NCBI GenBank assembly: GCA_030760725.1
Contig: JASWHV010000012.1
Location: forward strand, 57,195,652-57,259,651
From: Neostapfia colusana
Taxonomy: Eukaryota; Streptophyta; Magnoliopsida; Poales; Poaceae
Length of the DNA: 64,000 nt
Direction of reading: 5' to 3'
Part shown: positions 34,801 to 45,485 of the stretch, piece by piece
Layout of the letters: each line of letters begins with the position of its first letter
How positions within the stretch are numbered: the stretch's first letter is position 1
The notes under the pieces: generated by a model
The model's database searches: none
Told to the model about the DNA's origin: nothing
The model's input: only the letters and a program-made list of their open reading frames with translations
Translations under genes and position numbers: made by a program

Positions 34801-35853
34801 CTCGGGCGTGACAACGCCCTGGTTGGGCTGTCCACGAGAGCCCGAGGTGCGGCGGTTCCAAGTCCCGAATTTGATCTTTCGGCACAGCCGATATCAATTG
34901 GTTTCAACTGAATTCTAGCAACGGGGAGGACGGAGGAAGGTCTCTAGTACCTTGCTGGGGCTCTGGAGTGGACGGAGGGAGCTGCGATCGGTGTTCTCCG
35001 ATCGATTCCAAGCTGCGGAAAATTTCAGCCAGCGCAGAGTTCTTGCGGGGAAGAACGGCGATGCCTCGGCCGAGGAGGGGGGCAGGCGCCTTAAGAAGGC
35101 TCTGCACCGCCTCGCGCCCGCGCGTGGGCAAGCAGCTGCTGGCGCGGTGGCTGCCCTCGGTGGCGATCACAGCTGCGGCTCGGCGACCCGAGTGAGAAAA
35201 GTCTCAGTCGGTTTGATCTGAGCAGTGGCTGACATGTGAGTCCCACTTCCAGTTTTAACCTCTGAAATTTACTCCTAATCACTGTTGTAAACAGTGAACC
35301 TCATAGTACCCCTGGTAATTCAAATTATTCACCCATGAACCATTTGAATTGATCAAAGTTCAAATTGGGTTTGGTTTGATTGAATTTCAGCACAAGTGCA
35401 GTTTTGAATTCAAATGAAGTTTGAATTTGTCCCACTTAGCTCATGTCAAGATCAACTCCAAATGGAGTGAAAATTGGTGTGTGGGCTCACAAAAATGTGC
35501 TGAGTAAGAATATGCCTCCCACTTTTAAATTCATGGGATAAAAACAGTTTGAATTTGAATATGGTTTCAAACTGCCCTCTTCCTAACTATACCCAAAATG
35601 ACCTCAAAAAGGTTTTGAATTTGGGTGAAACTTGGCATGGACATCCTTAGTAAAGTGTAGGAGTTTTCATATGTCCAGCCCATCTATATCACATGTGGGA
35701 AATACCACTTTTGCAATATGTGAGTTTGTTTCCTAATGAGCATGTTGATAATTGTTACCTGCTCTTCATTTGTGTTCATGATCCTTCCTCAAATGAGGTG
35801 TGTGGTGTGGTGATGAACACTGCAAATGTGTGTCAAAAACTGAGGCCCTTACA
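31809..35853 (-). repeat. Element C 5' LTR (right copy)
   Basis: 4045 bp, the same length as the left copy, with scattered single-base differences only. Confidence 0.96.
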
Positions 35854-35858
35854 CATTT
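35854..35858. repeat. Target site duplication of element C (right copy)
   Basis: CATTT directly after C's terminal CCCTTACA. Confidence 0.95.
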
Positions 35859-37007
35859 GGTCTGCCCTGTTTTTGGACAGTACCTACTCATCTGAGATTT
35901 TCATCCCTTTGGAGGGAGATTTTGTTCTGGAACTCTACAGAAAAATTGTACAGGACTTCAAAACCTTTCCAGAATGGTATCCCACACCTCCATTGGTTCA
36001 ACCAATATTAAGTTATGCCATGTTCAAGTTCAGCAAATTTTTTGCCGAAAACAGGGGAGATTGTTCCTAAGTTTTTGAGATTGAATCTATACTCCCAATT
36101 GACTTTTAGTTCAATATAGGAGTTTACTAACCCCTAAATGAATTCCTATACTTCATTGTGACTCTTTTCTTTGAAAATAAACTTTATGCAGTCGGTACTA
36201 CGTTTCCTCACCAAAGAAAAATCCTAAACCGGTATTCCGGCATTTACGTGTCACATGGTGGAACTAAAGACATCACTCACAAACGGTTTCTACACGTCAT
36301 GCGCTAACGTGGTTAATGTAACTGCATAAAAAAACACAAAATAATGGTACACACAAAGGTTTTTGACATTACAGGCAGTTCCATATCATAATAAAAACAT
36401 ACGGTCTGTATCATTGCCATACGGACCGTCCTTGAGTCAAGCCACGTATCAAGGTACATGGTCATGTTTTCACACCACACGACGGGGAACCCGAGTAGAG
36501 TGCGAACGGGTCGTCACGGTTGGGAATTTTATCAACCCAACGAATACCACCTACTGCCTCATGACCGTTGAGGCACGCCGATGGCGAGCGCTGCGTATGG
36601 CCCTTTGAACATTGAACGTTCAAGAGTTGCATACTATCGTGTTGCTTACCACATGATGGGGTATTCTCACTTTTGCCTAAAGCACGCTTGAGATCAGTGT
36701 TTTCATATGTTCTCAGAACCATAGAGAGGTTCAGAGACTCATATTCACTACCGTGTCAAGCCACGGTATATCCTTCCATACTATTTCTCGTATGGTGAGT
36801 TACCGCAATTGATCCGCCTGCGGTGGCATACCTTACCGCTTACCTGACGTTGAAGCATCGTTACAGAATGTATAACAAATATGTTAGCTTTTCCACCATA
36901 ATATCTACTACTATCATAGACCTTATGTGGGCTTAATGACTATTCCTCACTCGACTACTTCTAAATTTTCAAAATAGGCTCTTTTCGAGCGTGCTATTCC
37001 CAATGCG
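35854..37007 (-). other. Element B leader, LTR-proximal part
   Basis: Continues B's leader after element C. Bases 36401-36605 resemble the reverse complement of 3131-3330 in A. Rejoined, the leader is about 1.56 kb and has no orf0-like frame. Confidence 0.8.
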
Positions 37008-37019
37008 GCTCTGATACCA
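37008..37019 (-). other. Element B primer binding site
   Basis: GCTCTGATACCA on the + strand is TGGTATCAGAGC on the element strand, the initiator-Met tRNA primer site, four bases from the 5' LTR. Confidence 0.92.
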
Positions 37020-37023
37020 CGTC

Positions 37024-40000
37024 TGTGGGGAACCACCCCATAGTTCACCCACTCCAGGATCGCATAGGGTGGTGCCGTGCGATGCGGCACCCAACAGCAC
37101 ACACGAAAAGAATTAAAGAGCAATATACAAACTTTTATTTGAAACAAAACAGCGGAAGTCTTTTTACAAAACCTATTCATACAGCGGAAGTAATATACAT
37201 ATACGGTCTCTCCTCCAAGCTATGCAAAAGTGTAGCCGTCCAGCCCGGGGACGCTACACACTAGCAGCATGAAACCGGAGAATCACGGCGGCGTGCAAGG
37301 CTCCAGCTCGGCCGTGTACCCTGACGGGGGCATCGCCTCGTCCTCGGAACCATCCTCATAACTCTCACCTGCACACTGCTCAAATTTTGCAACCGTGAGC
37401 ACGAAGGCTCAGCAAGTCTTAACCGTCAACCCTAGGCATGGAACTCTACATGCACGGATGTGTAAGGTAGGAAAGGACTTTGCAATAAAGAAACATCTAT
37501 AAGTTGATCCTTACTTTCAGTTTTATAGCAGCAGATTCATATGCCTCAGGCAGCCATCACATCGGAAGTCCACAATCAAACAAGAAACGCTTTCCTCCGA
37601 TGTGATAAACTTAATTAGCTCTATAACTACAGCATACAAGGTTTCAAGACATTAATAGTTCAATACAGCATATTCAGTTGGCTTATTTCACTTCTTACTA
37701 CGTCACAGCGCAGTGAACAAGCGGGTACTCAAATAACCGCGAGGGACGGTGATTGCAATCAAGACACACCCGGATAACACGTTACATACACCCACTTTCA
37801 GAAGCGTGATTCCACACTCCTTCCTACTCTGTTGTATGCAACAACCTTTCAAAGGCAACGCAAATGCCGAACCGGTCCATCCGTAACGGGCAGGAGGTCC
37901 CCGCGTGGAGCGTGACTGTGCCCACCGGCAGATTTACACCTTGCTACCCTAACCCACTCCTATTTACGGTTGGGTAAGCCTCGGCACCCAGGTGAACCAA
38001 TTACATCGGTTTCCTGGTTCCCATATGCCAGTATGCATCCGGTACAGTTCGATACTTGTCCAGCAGGGCAGCACACGGACGGTCCTCAACCAACACCAAC
38101 AGGGCTATGCACGTGAGACCTCTGCTCACTGCATCCTATCCCCCCCTGCTGGGTCTCATTTTCACAATTCAAGCCATTTTCTACCTCTTCTCATCCCTTG
38201 TGATAAGTACTATCTCGCGAGTAGCTTCCGACCACTCGACTTCTACCGAGATCCTAAACATTAGCCTGGCATTCTCTACTTGTCGAGTTCGTAAACTACC
38301 CAACCCTTTATAGGATTTAAAAGGCTATGCAAGTGGGGTTTCAATCACCCTAACTCTAATGCATACATTTCAAGCTAGACATAAGTGATACAAATGAAAA
38401 CTTTATAAAAGGTACTTAAGTGCAAACCGGGGCTTGCCAGGTTGCGAGTCAAACGGGAAGTTAGCTTCTGGTGGCAGGATGTCCAAAGGCTCCGGCGTAT
38501 CCTCAACTTCGGTCACTAAATGAAATGTAGCAAAATAGATGTATAAGTATTAAGGATTTATAAGAATTGAACTACTATTCATAGCTACTGCTATTTAGGA
38601 TCCTTAATTGGCTTTGGGATTTTTACAGAGGATACTAGACTCTCTAAGGATGATTTGAGCTTAATTTGGAGATATGTCATTGCATAATGTAGTCTTTAAA
38701 ATTCCTACAATTACAATACTTCTCTGAATTTTGAGCCCAAATCAGGAGCTTTGACATAGCTAGGAATGAAAGATCTGATTAGGGTAAGTCTCCATGGTTC
38801 TAACAAAATTTGTTTCACCATTTTTGGAGCTACCATCAGAGAGATATGAATTTTTTTTAAGTTGGACTGGAGTTCTGAAAAGTTTCTGTTTAAATTTGAA
38901 TTTTCAAATAAAGGCTGAACTTGGGAAGGCAGTTTAGCCTAGCAAATGATCCCCAATGAAGCCCAAATTTTTACTGGAGATCAGTAACTATGGAAGGGAT
39001 TTTCTGCCCAAATTTGGGACTATATCATAAAGAATTGCTCCTGTAATAAATCCCTAAAGGATTTACTAAAAACAATTCTACAGAAATTCCTGGGCATTTT
39101 CATAGCCTAAAATTGGTTTCTCTGTGAATTAGTCCTCATGAGGATTCCAACAAAATTGGTCTCACTCTTTTTGGAGTTTTCTACACAAAGTTATGGGCTT
39201 GCAAAGATCAGCTAATTCCTGGAATTATTTCCCTAATAGAAACTTCAAATAATTGGAACTGGGCCCACTGTTTTAAATCGGACCAGTGAGATTTTGGCAA
39301 CACCGGGGGCCACGGGGTTATTCCCGTGCAGCCGCATTGGATCCGGCGCCACAGGCCGATCCCCGCGCGTATACGGAGGCTGACCGGTGGGACCCGGCCC
39401 TCCTTCGTCTTCCTCGCAGGGACGGGGTTCCCATGGTCCAAACTTCGTCAAATTCGCCGCTCCCCCATATTTAACCATGCTGAGCACTTTGGGTGGGTCG
39501 CCGGCGGCCGTAGTACACCCGAAACCACCGCGCACCGGCGACAGCAATGTTTTGCACTCCGGTGAAATCGGGAGCCCTCATACCTCCACCAACTGATCGG
39601 TTCTCAGGCTCTAGAGCACCAGTGGAGGGAGTAGAAGCTCGACATGGGGTCTAAACTGATCGAAGATTGCTGGAACCCTATCGGCACCATGCGCCCGAGG
39701 TGGTCCGGCGGTGCGCCATGATCAAGACGTGGAAATTCTCCCTCTACACCCCATGTCTAGGTCTAAAATCGAGGGAGGAAGTGCGCCAAGTAGTTAGGAA
39801 GATTCGTGTACAGTTTTAATCAATGAGAACACGAATTAACGACGAATTTGTCAATTTCCTACCTCGGGGTCAGTTTGTACCGTCCGGGAGAAAAACCCAG
39901 AATTCTTCTGCTGTGATCAACGTCCAGGGCTGAGCTTTGGGCTCGAGCAGCCGGGGTCGAGGACGCACCGAGGGGCTGACTTGTTTTGCCGTGATCTTGC

Positions 40001-41008
40001 TCGGTGTGAGCTGTCCACGGTGACCTCCCTCAGTTCTTCCACGTTCACCAGAGGATCAAGGCTATTTTGCCAATTTCTGGAGCAATCACGCTCGGGACAG
40101 GAAAGGAGAGGTGCTGGATGGCTAGAGCACTGGTGGGCGCAGCTCTCCGCTTTGGGGCGCTCGAGCAATCGAGCTCAGTAGCTGAGGCGTGATTGGGAGG
40201 AACGGCGGCGGTGTTCTGGGCGAAAGAAACGGCTGAGGCGCGAGTTATGGCTGGGGGAGAAGTGAAACAGCTCCGGCGCACCCCTTGCCGTGATCCAACC
40301 GAGCAACCGAGGCAGCAGGAGGTGGCACGGGTTCTCCCTCGGGCACGGGTTCAACCGAGAGCTGGTGCGCTCTCGCTGTTCGACCGCCGTCGGCTGAGGC
40401 GGTAGCTCCAGTGGGTGGCTGACAATTGGGCCCCACCTCCCTCTTTTGTTTAGTCAAACTTTTCTGATATTTTTCCATCCAGCAACTCAACATTAAAGGC
40501 TTTACTTCATCCCAAAGTTAAGTTTGAATTTGTAGAATTCAAATGATTTGAATTCTGGTGTAGAATTTGAATGGGGTTTGATCATTTGAATTTGAAAAGG
40601 AGTGTGAATTCTCCACTTTGTATTGCCTCAAAAATATAGCAAACCAGCTCCAAAATTTCCAATTTTTGGCATGGCTGCTCATTCAAAGGTGGAGAACACA
40701 TTTGTGAAACCCAATTTTCAAATTGAGGGAATTGGAATTTGAAACTGAATTTGAAATTCAGATTAGAGGGCTTTTCCTTTTAATCCCAAACAAATATGAA
40801 AACTCCTTCAAATGAGCTGAAATTTGGAAGGGTGAATATTTGGGCTATGAAGATCCAAGTTATGAATTTAGATCTCCATGTTTGGAAGTTTTGGGAAGTC
40901 TAAACCCTCACTTTGATACACCATTAAAATTCAAAGTTTTAATTCCCTCCATTTTTCCTAAGTGTTCATGAGCTGAATTTTCTTCCTACCACTTTTGGGG
41001 ATTTTACA
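37024..41008 (-). repeat. Element B 5' LTR (right copy)
   Basis: 3985 bp from TGTGGGGAACC to GATTTTACA, matching 11408-15399 with scattered differences and small indels (for example a gap near 37608). No gene is supported. Confidence 0.95.
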
Positions 41009-41013
41009 GAAAA
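41009..41013. repeat. Target site duplication of element B (right copy)
   Basis: GAAAA directly after B's terminal TTTTACA; partner at 11403-11407. Confidence 0.95.
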
Positions 41014-42704
41014 CCCCTGGAATTACTTAGAGGCTCAAATATTGACCAAATGGGCTTTTATTTGTACAAGGTTCAAATGAACTTTGTTTCAAATGAAATT
41101 TGGTCAAGACTCTGGTTAGGACCCTCCCAAGCCACCATAAAAATTTCAGGACCAAAGGGGAGGGCTAGCTAGAGTTATCAGTAATTACTTATTCAAGTTT
41201 ACACATTGCATTTGATTTGACATGTAGTATTTCATTAACGTATAGTCGCCGAAGGCGTGGAGACTCCGGAAGTACTTGACTTCCTCCTTCCGGACAAAGA
41301 CCTAAACACTGACCCGCAGCAACAAGGCAAGCCCCGGTTTGCATAAAGCCTTTTATAAAGTTTTACTTTGTTTACATACGTAGTGTGAAGTGTGTATGTG
41401 CATTAGGTGTAGGATGGATGAATACCAGCTGCATAACCAGAATTTTCCCCAAGAGTGAGGGTAGTGTCTAGGGCCTCGAGTAGACAGGCTAGGCTTAATG
41501 ATTCATAGGACTTCAGTACAAGTCGAGTAGATGGAATCTACTCGCGAGTTAGGTTTGGGACACACGGGTTTGGTTCGAGTGATGTGACATCACTTTAGTA
41601 ATGAAATTGAGACTAGGCAGGGGTTAGGGCACAGCAAGAGGAAGTCTTGTGTGCGCAGCCCTGTCCGTGTCGATTGAGGACCGATCCGTGTGCGGCCCTG
41701 CTGAACAAGTATTGAACGTACCGAAGGCATATCGGATATATGGGCCCCGACAAACCGATGTAGCCTAAACCTCCGGGCGTCGAGGCATAGCACACCGATT
41801 TATAGGTGTAGGTTGAGGGCATCAAGGTGGAAATCTGCTAACGGGCATAGAGAGATGCTCCGTGTAGGGAACCTCCTGTCCGTTTCGGTGCGACCGGTTC
41901 GACGTTTGGGCTGTTGGGTGAAAGGTTGTCCTGTACGACATCGAGTGAGCATGCTGTGCAGCTCCATGGGTGGGCGTACGTGACGTGATCTTTGGGTTTC
42001 CCTGCAGGTGCATATCGAGTCGATTCACCGTCCCTCGCGGTGACGAGTACCGCTTGTTCACTGCGTCGTAACGTAGAGAAATTATGGAATGCTATGATTA
42101 AATTCTGTTGTATGATATAATTGTATTGTTACATGTGTGCCACTAAATATTGCTTACTAAATTTCAGATTCATAAACTGTTAACTTGTGGCTAAAAGATG
42201 AACTAAGGATCAACTATAGGCATGTCCATTTGCTGAAATTTTACCATCCCAGGTTCATTGTACCCTACATGTAGAGTTTCATGCCTAGGTGAGTCGGTTA
42301 AGTCTTGTTGAGCCATCGTGCTCACGGTTGCTGCTTAAGTGTTTTTCAGGTGAGGAGCCACCCACGGACTCGGGTTACGAGTCCACCGGCGAGGGTTGCC
42401 CTCCGTCGGGGACCACGGCTGAGTGGGAGCCGTACACACCGCGCTAAGCTGAGACGTGCAGCTACTGTGGGTTGCCCTAGGGCTGGGCAACCGACTTTTG
42501 CTGGATAGGCGGGCGTGAGTTGTATAATTTAGACTTCCGCTGTGTAATATAAACAATAGTTTATAACTGAAGTTTGTACCTGTTTGTACAGTTCAGTTGG
42601 TTTCCCATGTAATATATTGTGTCCTTATGACGTGTGCTGTCGGGTGTCGCATCGTGCGGCATCAACCTCTGTGATCCTGGATGAGCGGATCCCGGTCCGC
42701 CACA
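41009..42704 (+). repeat. Element A 3' LTR, second part
   Basis: Resumes after element B with a second copy of the five target bases (41009-41013) and matches 1000-2693. Ends CCGCCACA at 42704, the expected CA terminus. Confidence 0.93.
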
Positions 42705-42766
42705 CCATGTGCCTACTTGGCCCACTATTTGAAAGCTTCGTCGAAGCTGTGTGGAAGCCTAGGTGG
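42705..42766. other. Pre-insertion DNA between elements A and D
   Basis: 62 bp of older sequence. It continues at 62653 after element D; without D, one + strand frame stays open across the junction. CCATG (42705-42709) is the candidate target duplication of A, and GGTGG (42762-42766) is that of D. Confidence 0.7.
42762..42766. repeat. Target site duplication of element D (left copy)
   Basis: GGTGG before TGTTGGG; identical to 62648-62652. Confidence 0.93.
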
Positions 42767-43316
42767 TGTTGGGAATTGAAAAGTGGTCGTTTGACTCACA
42801 AGGAAGAATCCAGCTTGGGAACAACAAGTTTTCATCATGGCCGAGAGACAAGCAAGCCAAGACACGAGCAATCAAGGCCGTAGCAAGACTTGGAGGCTCT
42901 CAAATGGGTTCTAACCGTGTGAAGTTATCGTGTCAAGGGTCTAGAAGAGTCGGCACAACATTGTCTGTGCCTAAGAGATAAGATAGAGTCTTAGTTTGAG
43001 CTTAGTGATAAGATAGAGTTTTAGCTTGATAGAGTCGTCGAGTTTGTACTGAGTCTATATAAGGGCATCCTTCTATCAAGAAGTTAGACACAATACAATC
43101 AAATTTCGATCAAATACTTTTGTTTTTTGCTTGTTCTTCGTAGTCTTTAGGTTCGCTCATAGCCTTTGTTGCTTTGCAGAGTAATGCATCCAGTTCTCTC
43201 CACGTAAGTGAGACTTACCACGTTCCTGCCTTAGGAACCTTATAATCATCTAAGTTTCGGTGACTAACACCGAGATTCATCACAAAATAGGCGATTCCAC
43301 AATATGTTCACCAACA
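42767..43316 (+). repeat. Element D 5' LTR
   Basis: TGTTGGG to CACCAACA, 550 bp, aligned with 62100-62647 but with frequent differences. Contains a TATA box. Confidence 0.92.
43056..43063 (+). promoter_or_regulatory. Putative TATA box in D's 5' LTR
   Basis: TATATAAG, followed by GGGC; conserved at 62388-62395 in the 3' LTR. Confidence 0.6.
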
Positions 43317-43320
43317 GAAT

Positions 43321-43338
43321 TGGCGACTCCGCTGGGGA
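43321..43338 (+). other. Element D primer binding site
   Basis: TGGCGACTCCGCTGGGGA, four bases after the LTR. It is complementary to the 3' end of a plant tRNA-Arg of the GACTCC...GGAGTCG type, allowing about one mismatch against the Arg-ACG form I recall. Confidence 0.75.
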
Positions 43339-43415
43339 GAGACGTCAGCTGCATCGACCAAACGCATCTACTCGATGATCAACACGATCTTGTACCGATC
43401 AAAGCCTGGAATATC

Positions 43416-43465
43416 ATGGCAGAAGCATCAAGGAGGAAGGCCAACGGCAAAGCCATTGACGTGAG
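43416..43465 (+). pseudogene. gag: Element D gag, N-terminal fragment
   Basis: ATG at 43416 opens a frame beginning MAEASRRKANGKAIDVS, cut by element E at 43465 and resumed at 54987. Because E's LTR is itself coding at its left end, the frame runs on into E to 43754 as a chimera. Confidence 0.7.
43461..43465. repeat. Target site duplication of element E (left copy)
   Basis: GTGAG before TGATGAGGAC; identical to 54982-54986. Confidence 0.94.
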
Positions 43466-44335
43466 TGATGAGGACATCTCTCCTTTGCATACAATGCAAG
43501 GACCGATCACTAGAGCACGTGCACGACAATTGGATCTCCAGGTACGTTCTAACCTTGTCAATTGTTTTTCAGAACTTACGCTTGTTTCCATGCATGTTTT
43601 ATTGATTAGAAACAATGGAGAGGACCAGCAAGGGATGGGAGGAGTCCAAGGAGTCAAGGAGGAGGAGATAGGACGTGCACACCAAGGAGGAGCCCAAGTA
43701 CAACTCGACTTCGACTCCACCTCGGGTTCCAGGAGCTGCCTTCACCAAAACTGACGTCCCGGACACATACCGAGTCGGATTTGGACGATCTATATATGGT
43801 TGGAACCGTGATTTCATAACTCTTCCAATGTAACCAGCCCCACCTCAAAATTCCTTCTAAGTTGACAGGAATCAGCGAAACAAGTGGGTGTCCAGAATCT
43901 GTCCGGTGCAGCGCCAGCGCCTTTTGGGCTGCTGGCCCGTGTATCGTGTGGAAGCCCATTAGGGTTGCGTCCAGGGGTCTTGCACGCCCCTAAACTCCTT
44001 TTTATACAGCAGCCGTCACCACATTAGGGTCGGGTTTTGCTTAGTTACAATCTGTCATTCAACAGTGTCGCCGATCGTCGATTGTGAGACCCCAAATTCG
44101 TGATCAATTCAGTTTTGATTGCAACTTCTCTGTTCTTGCTTGTGTTCTTGATTGCGCTTGCAGGGATAAGCCTTCGTGGCGAGGTCATTCGTGTGACACG
44201 GGTGATAACCAACGGAGCAGTGGTGTAGTGATTGCGGGGTTTCGTTCGTTCGGAGCCTTGGATCATCAACGTCGAGATCTCCACCCAATCAAGTTTACCC
44301 TACCTCTCGGAAGATCGGGACTCATCCTCCTATCA
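43466..44335 (+). repeat. Element E 5' LTR
   Basis: TGATGAGG to CTATCA, 870 bp, near-identical to 54112-54981. Its first 290 bases have the same coding frame as the pol C-terminus. Confidence 0.94.
44000..44007 (+). promoter_or_regulatory. Putative TATA box in E's 5' LTR
   Basis: TTTTATAC within CTCCTTTTTATACAGCAG, conserved near 54645-54653 in the 3' LTR. Confidence 0.5.
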
Positions 44336-44337
44336 AT

Positions 44338-44355
44338 TGGTATCAGATTTCCAGG
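44338..44355 (+). other. Element E primer binding site
   Basis: TGGTATCAGATTTCCAGG two bases after the LTR; initiator-Met tRNA type. Confidence 0.85.
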
Positions 44356-45453
44356 TTCACCGTGAGGTATACTTGTGTGCCCTTTAGATTTATTTTGTTT
44401 CAGTCCTATCGTCCACAAAAAGCCACAAAAAATTATTTAGTTTCCCTGACCTACAACCCCCGCTCAACCTTTTGCACAATTTAGTTTCAGAGTCCGTAGT
44501 TCTGAGTTCGTGTCCTAGGTTGAGTCTGGTTGCTGGTTTAGATTTGTTCTGGTTTAGTTTTGTTTCTTCCATCCGCTGCCATCTACAAAAAACCAATATA
44601 CAAAAAAATTCCATCCACCGATTCGTTTCTGTTGCAGTTTCCACCACCACCAAAACCTGATTTGGGGTATCCTCCTTAAAACGGGCATAACTTTTCGCTC
44701 GTAACTCCGATTGAGGCGCATTTTTTTCCCGGAAAGGTCTCGAAAAAGTCCACATATGATACACCAGCTATGCCGGTCACGGCATTTTCAAAAAAAAAAA
44801 ATAAAAAAAATTAAGAAGGCCCTCGTTTTGAACTCCGAAGTTCCAGCACCAGTTTTTCCAATCGCTCCTGAATTTGTGCCGATCTCATCTTTCATCGGTT
44901 TGAGCTAATACTTGGTGCTGTTTCTATTCTTGTGCCCCTGGTTGAGAAAAAATATCAAAAAAATAAAGAGAATTTTTGTTATTTCTACTAGTGCTTCAAG
45001 ACAAAAACAGGAGGCTAAGGGGTTTTCTAATTGTGCTATTTCAGTGTGAGTGCTGGATACTTGCTGATATTATCCTTGTTGTTCATCATCATTCATCCTT
45101 ATCCTTGCTTGTTGCCACAACTGTTCTAATACATTCTTAGGCCAGCAACTAGGTGAAATTCTTTGGACACTTATTCAGCATTGCTATCTGTTACTAACTT
45201 GTGTGCCACATACATATACTGCATTTGAGCCTTCCAAGCTCCACCTTCTCTCGAGCAGAACAGGTAACCTTTGCAATCACACCCACTCTCTGCTTGCTTC
45301 ACACCGGTCACCGTTGGCCACCTGCAGTGCTGGTAAGAAACTTGTAAGAGCGGGGTAAGACGCATCTTACTGATCGATTTTCCACCCACTTCGGAGAGCG
45401 TAGTAATAGGGTTCTTCACGATCTTTTTGTCTTCGTTTCTGTTTTGTACTAAC
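44356..45453 (+). other. Element E untranslated leader
   Basis: About 1.1 kb with no gene. An A-rich run lies at about 44790-44812. Confidence 0.75.
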
Positions 45454-45485
45454 AATGACAGGAAAGAAGCCTATGGATAAGGCCT
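45454..45485 (+). pseudogene. gag: Element E gag, first ten codons
   Basis: ATG at 45454 begins MTGKKPMDK; the frame is broken by solo LTR F after 45485 and picks up at 49538. Confidence 0.75.
45481..45485. repeat. Target site duplication of F (left copy)
   Basis: GGCCT before TGTGGGGACC; identical to 49533-49537. Confidence 0.94.

Larger units (their letters stand above)
20414..35853 (-). mobile_element. Element C: near-intact Ty3/gypsy chromovirus with an orf0-like gene, inserted in B
   Basis: A 15.4 kb minus-strand element flanked by CATTT. Both LTRs are 4045 bp with few differences. Order on its own strand: 5' LTR (31809-35853), primer site, leader, orf0-like ORF (30310-29348), gag-pol (29092-24470), polypurine tract, 3' LTR (20414-24458). 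It belongs to the same broad chromovirus group as A and B by gag and pol, but its LTR termini differ (it begins TGTAAGGGCC and ends GGTCGTGTCA). It is the most recently inserted element of the left nest. Confidence 0.95.
11408..41008 (-). mobile_element. Element B: Ty3/gypsy chromovirus inserted in A's 3' LTR, itself interrupted by C
   Basis: Minus-strand element with LTRs at 37024-41008 (5') and 11408-15399 (3'), primer site at 37008-37019, gag at 18786-20000, pol at 15465-18785 and a polypurine tract at 15400-15412. The 5 bp duplication GAAAA flanks it. Its leader is split by element C between 20413 and 35854. Its LTR start (TGTAAAATCC in its own orientation), polypurine tract and leader resemble A, so A and B are sister subfamilies. 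Gag-pol has stops and frameshifts. Confidence 0.95.
1..42704 (+). mobile_element. Element A: Ty3/gypsy chromovirus (Tekay/Del-like), left end outside the window
   Basis: Order on the + strand is 5' LTR tail, tRNA-iMet-type primer site, untranslated leader, gag, protease, reverse transcriptase, RNase H, integrase with a C-terminal chromodomain-like tail, polypurine tract and 3' LTR. The 3' LTR is split by element B. Base 1 corresponds to base 10406 of the 3' LTR, so about 1.2 kb of the 5' LTR lies before the window. The sequence after the 3' LTR (CCATG, 42705-42709) is the candidate right target duplication; its partner is not visible. Coding capacity is lost through several stops, frameshifts and one in-frame deletion. 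Confidence 0.93.

Noticed and set aside
42584..42883. 99-codon ORF spanning the A 3' LTR end, the spacer and the D LTR
   Set aside because: It crosses two transposon boundaries and has no family resemblance.
43540..43575. Mini-intron (GTACGT ... TTTTCAG) in the CRM LTR coding part
   Set aside because: About 36 bases is too short for a plant intron, and the frame stays open through it.
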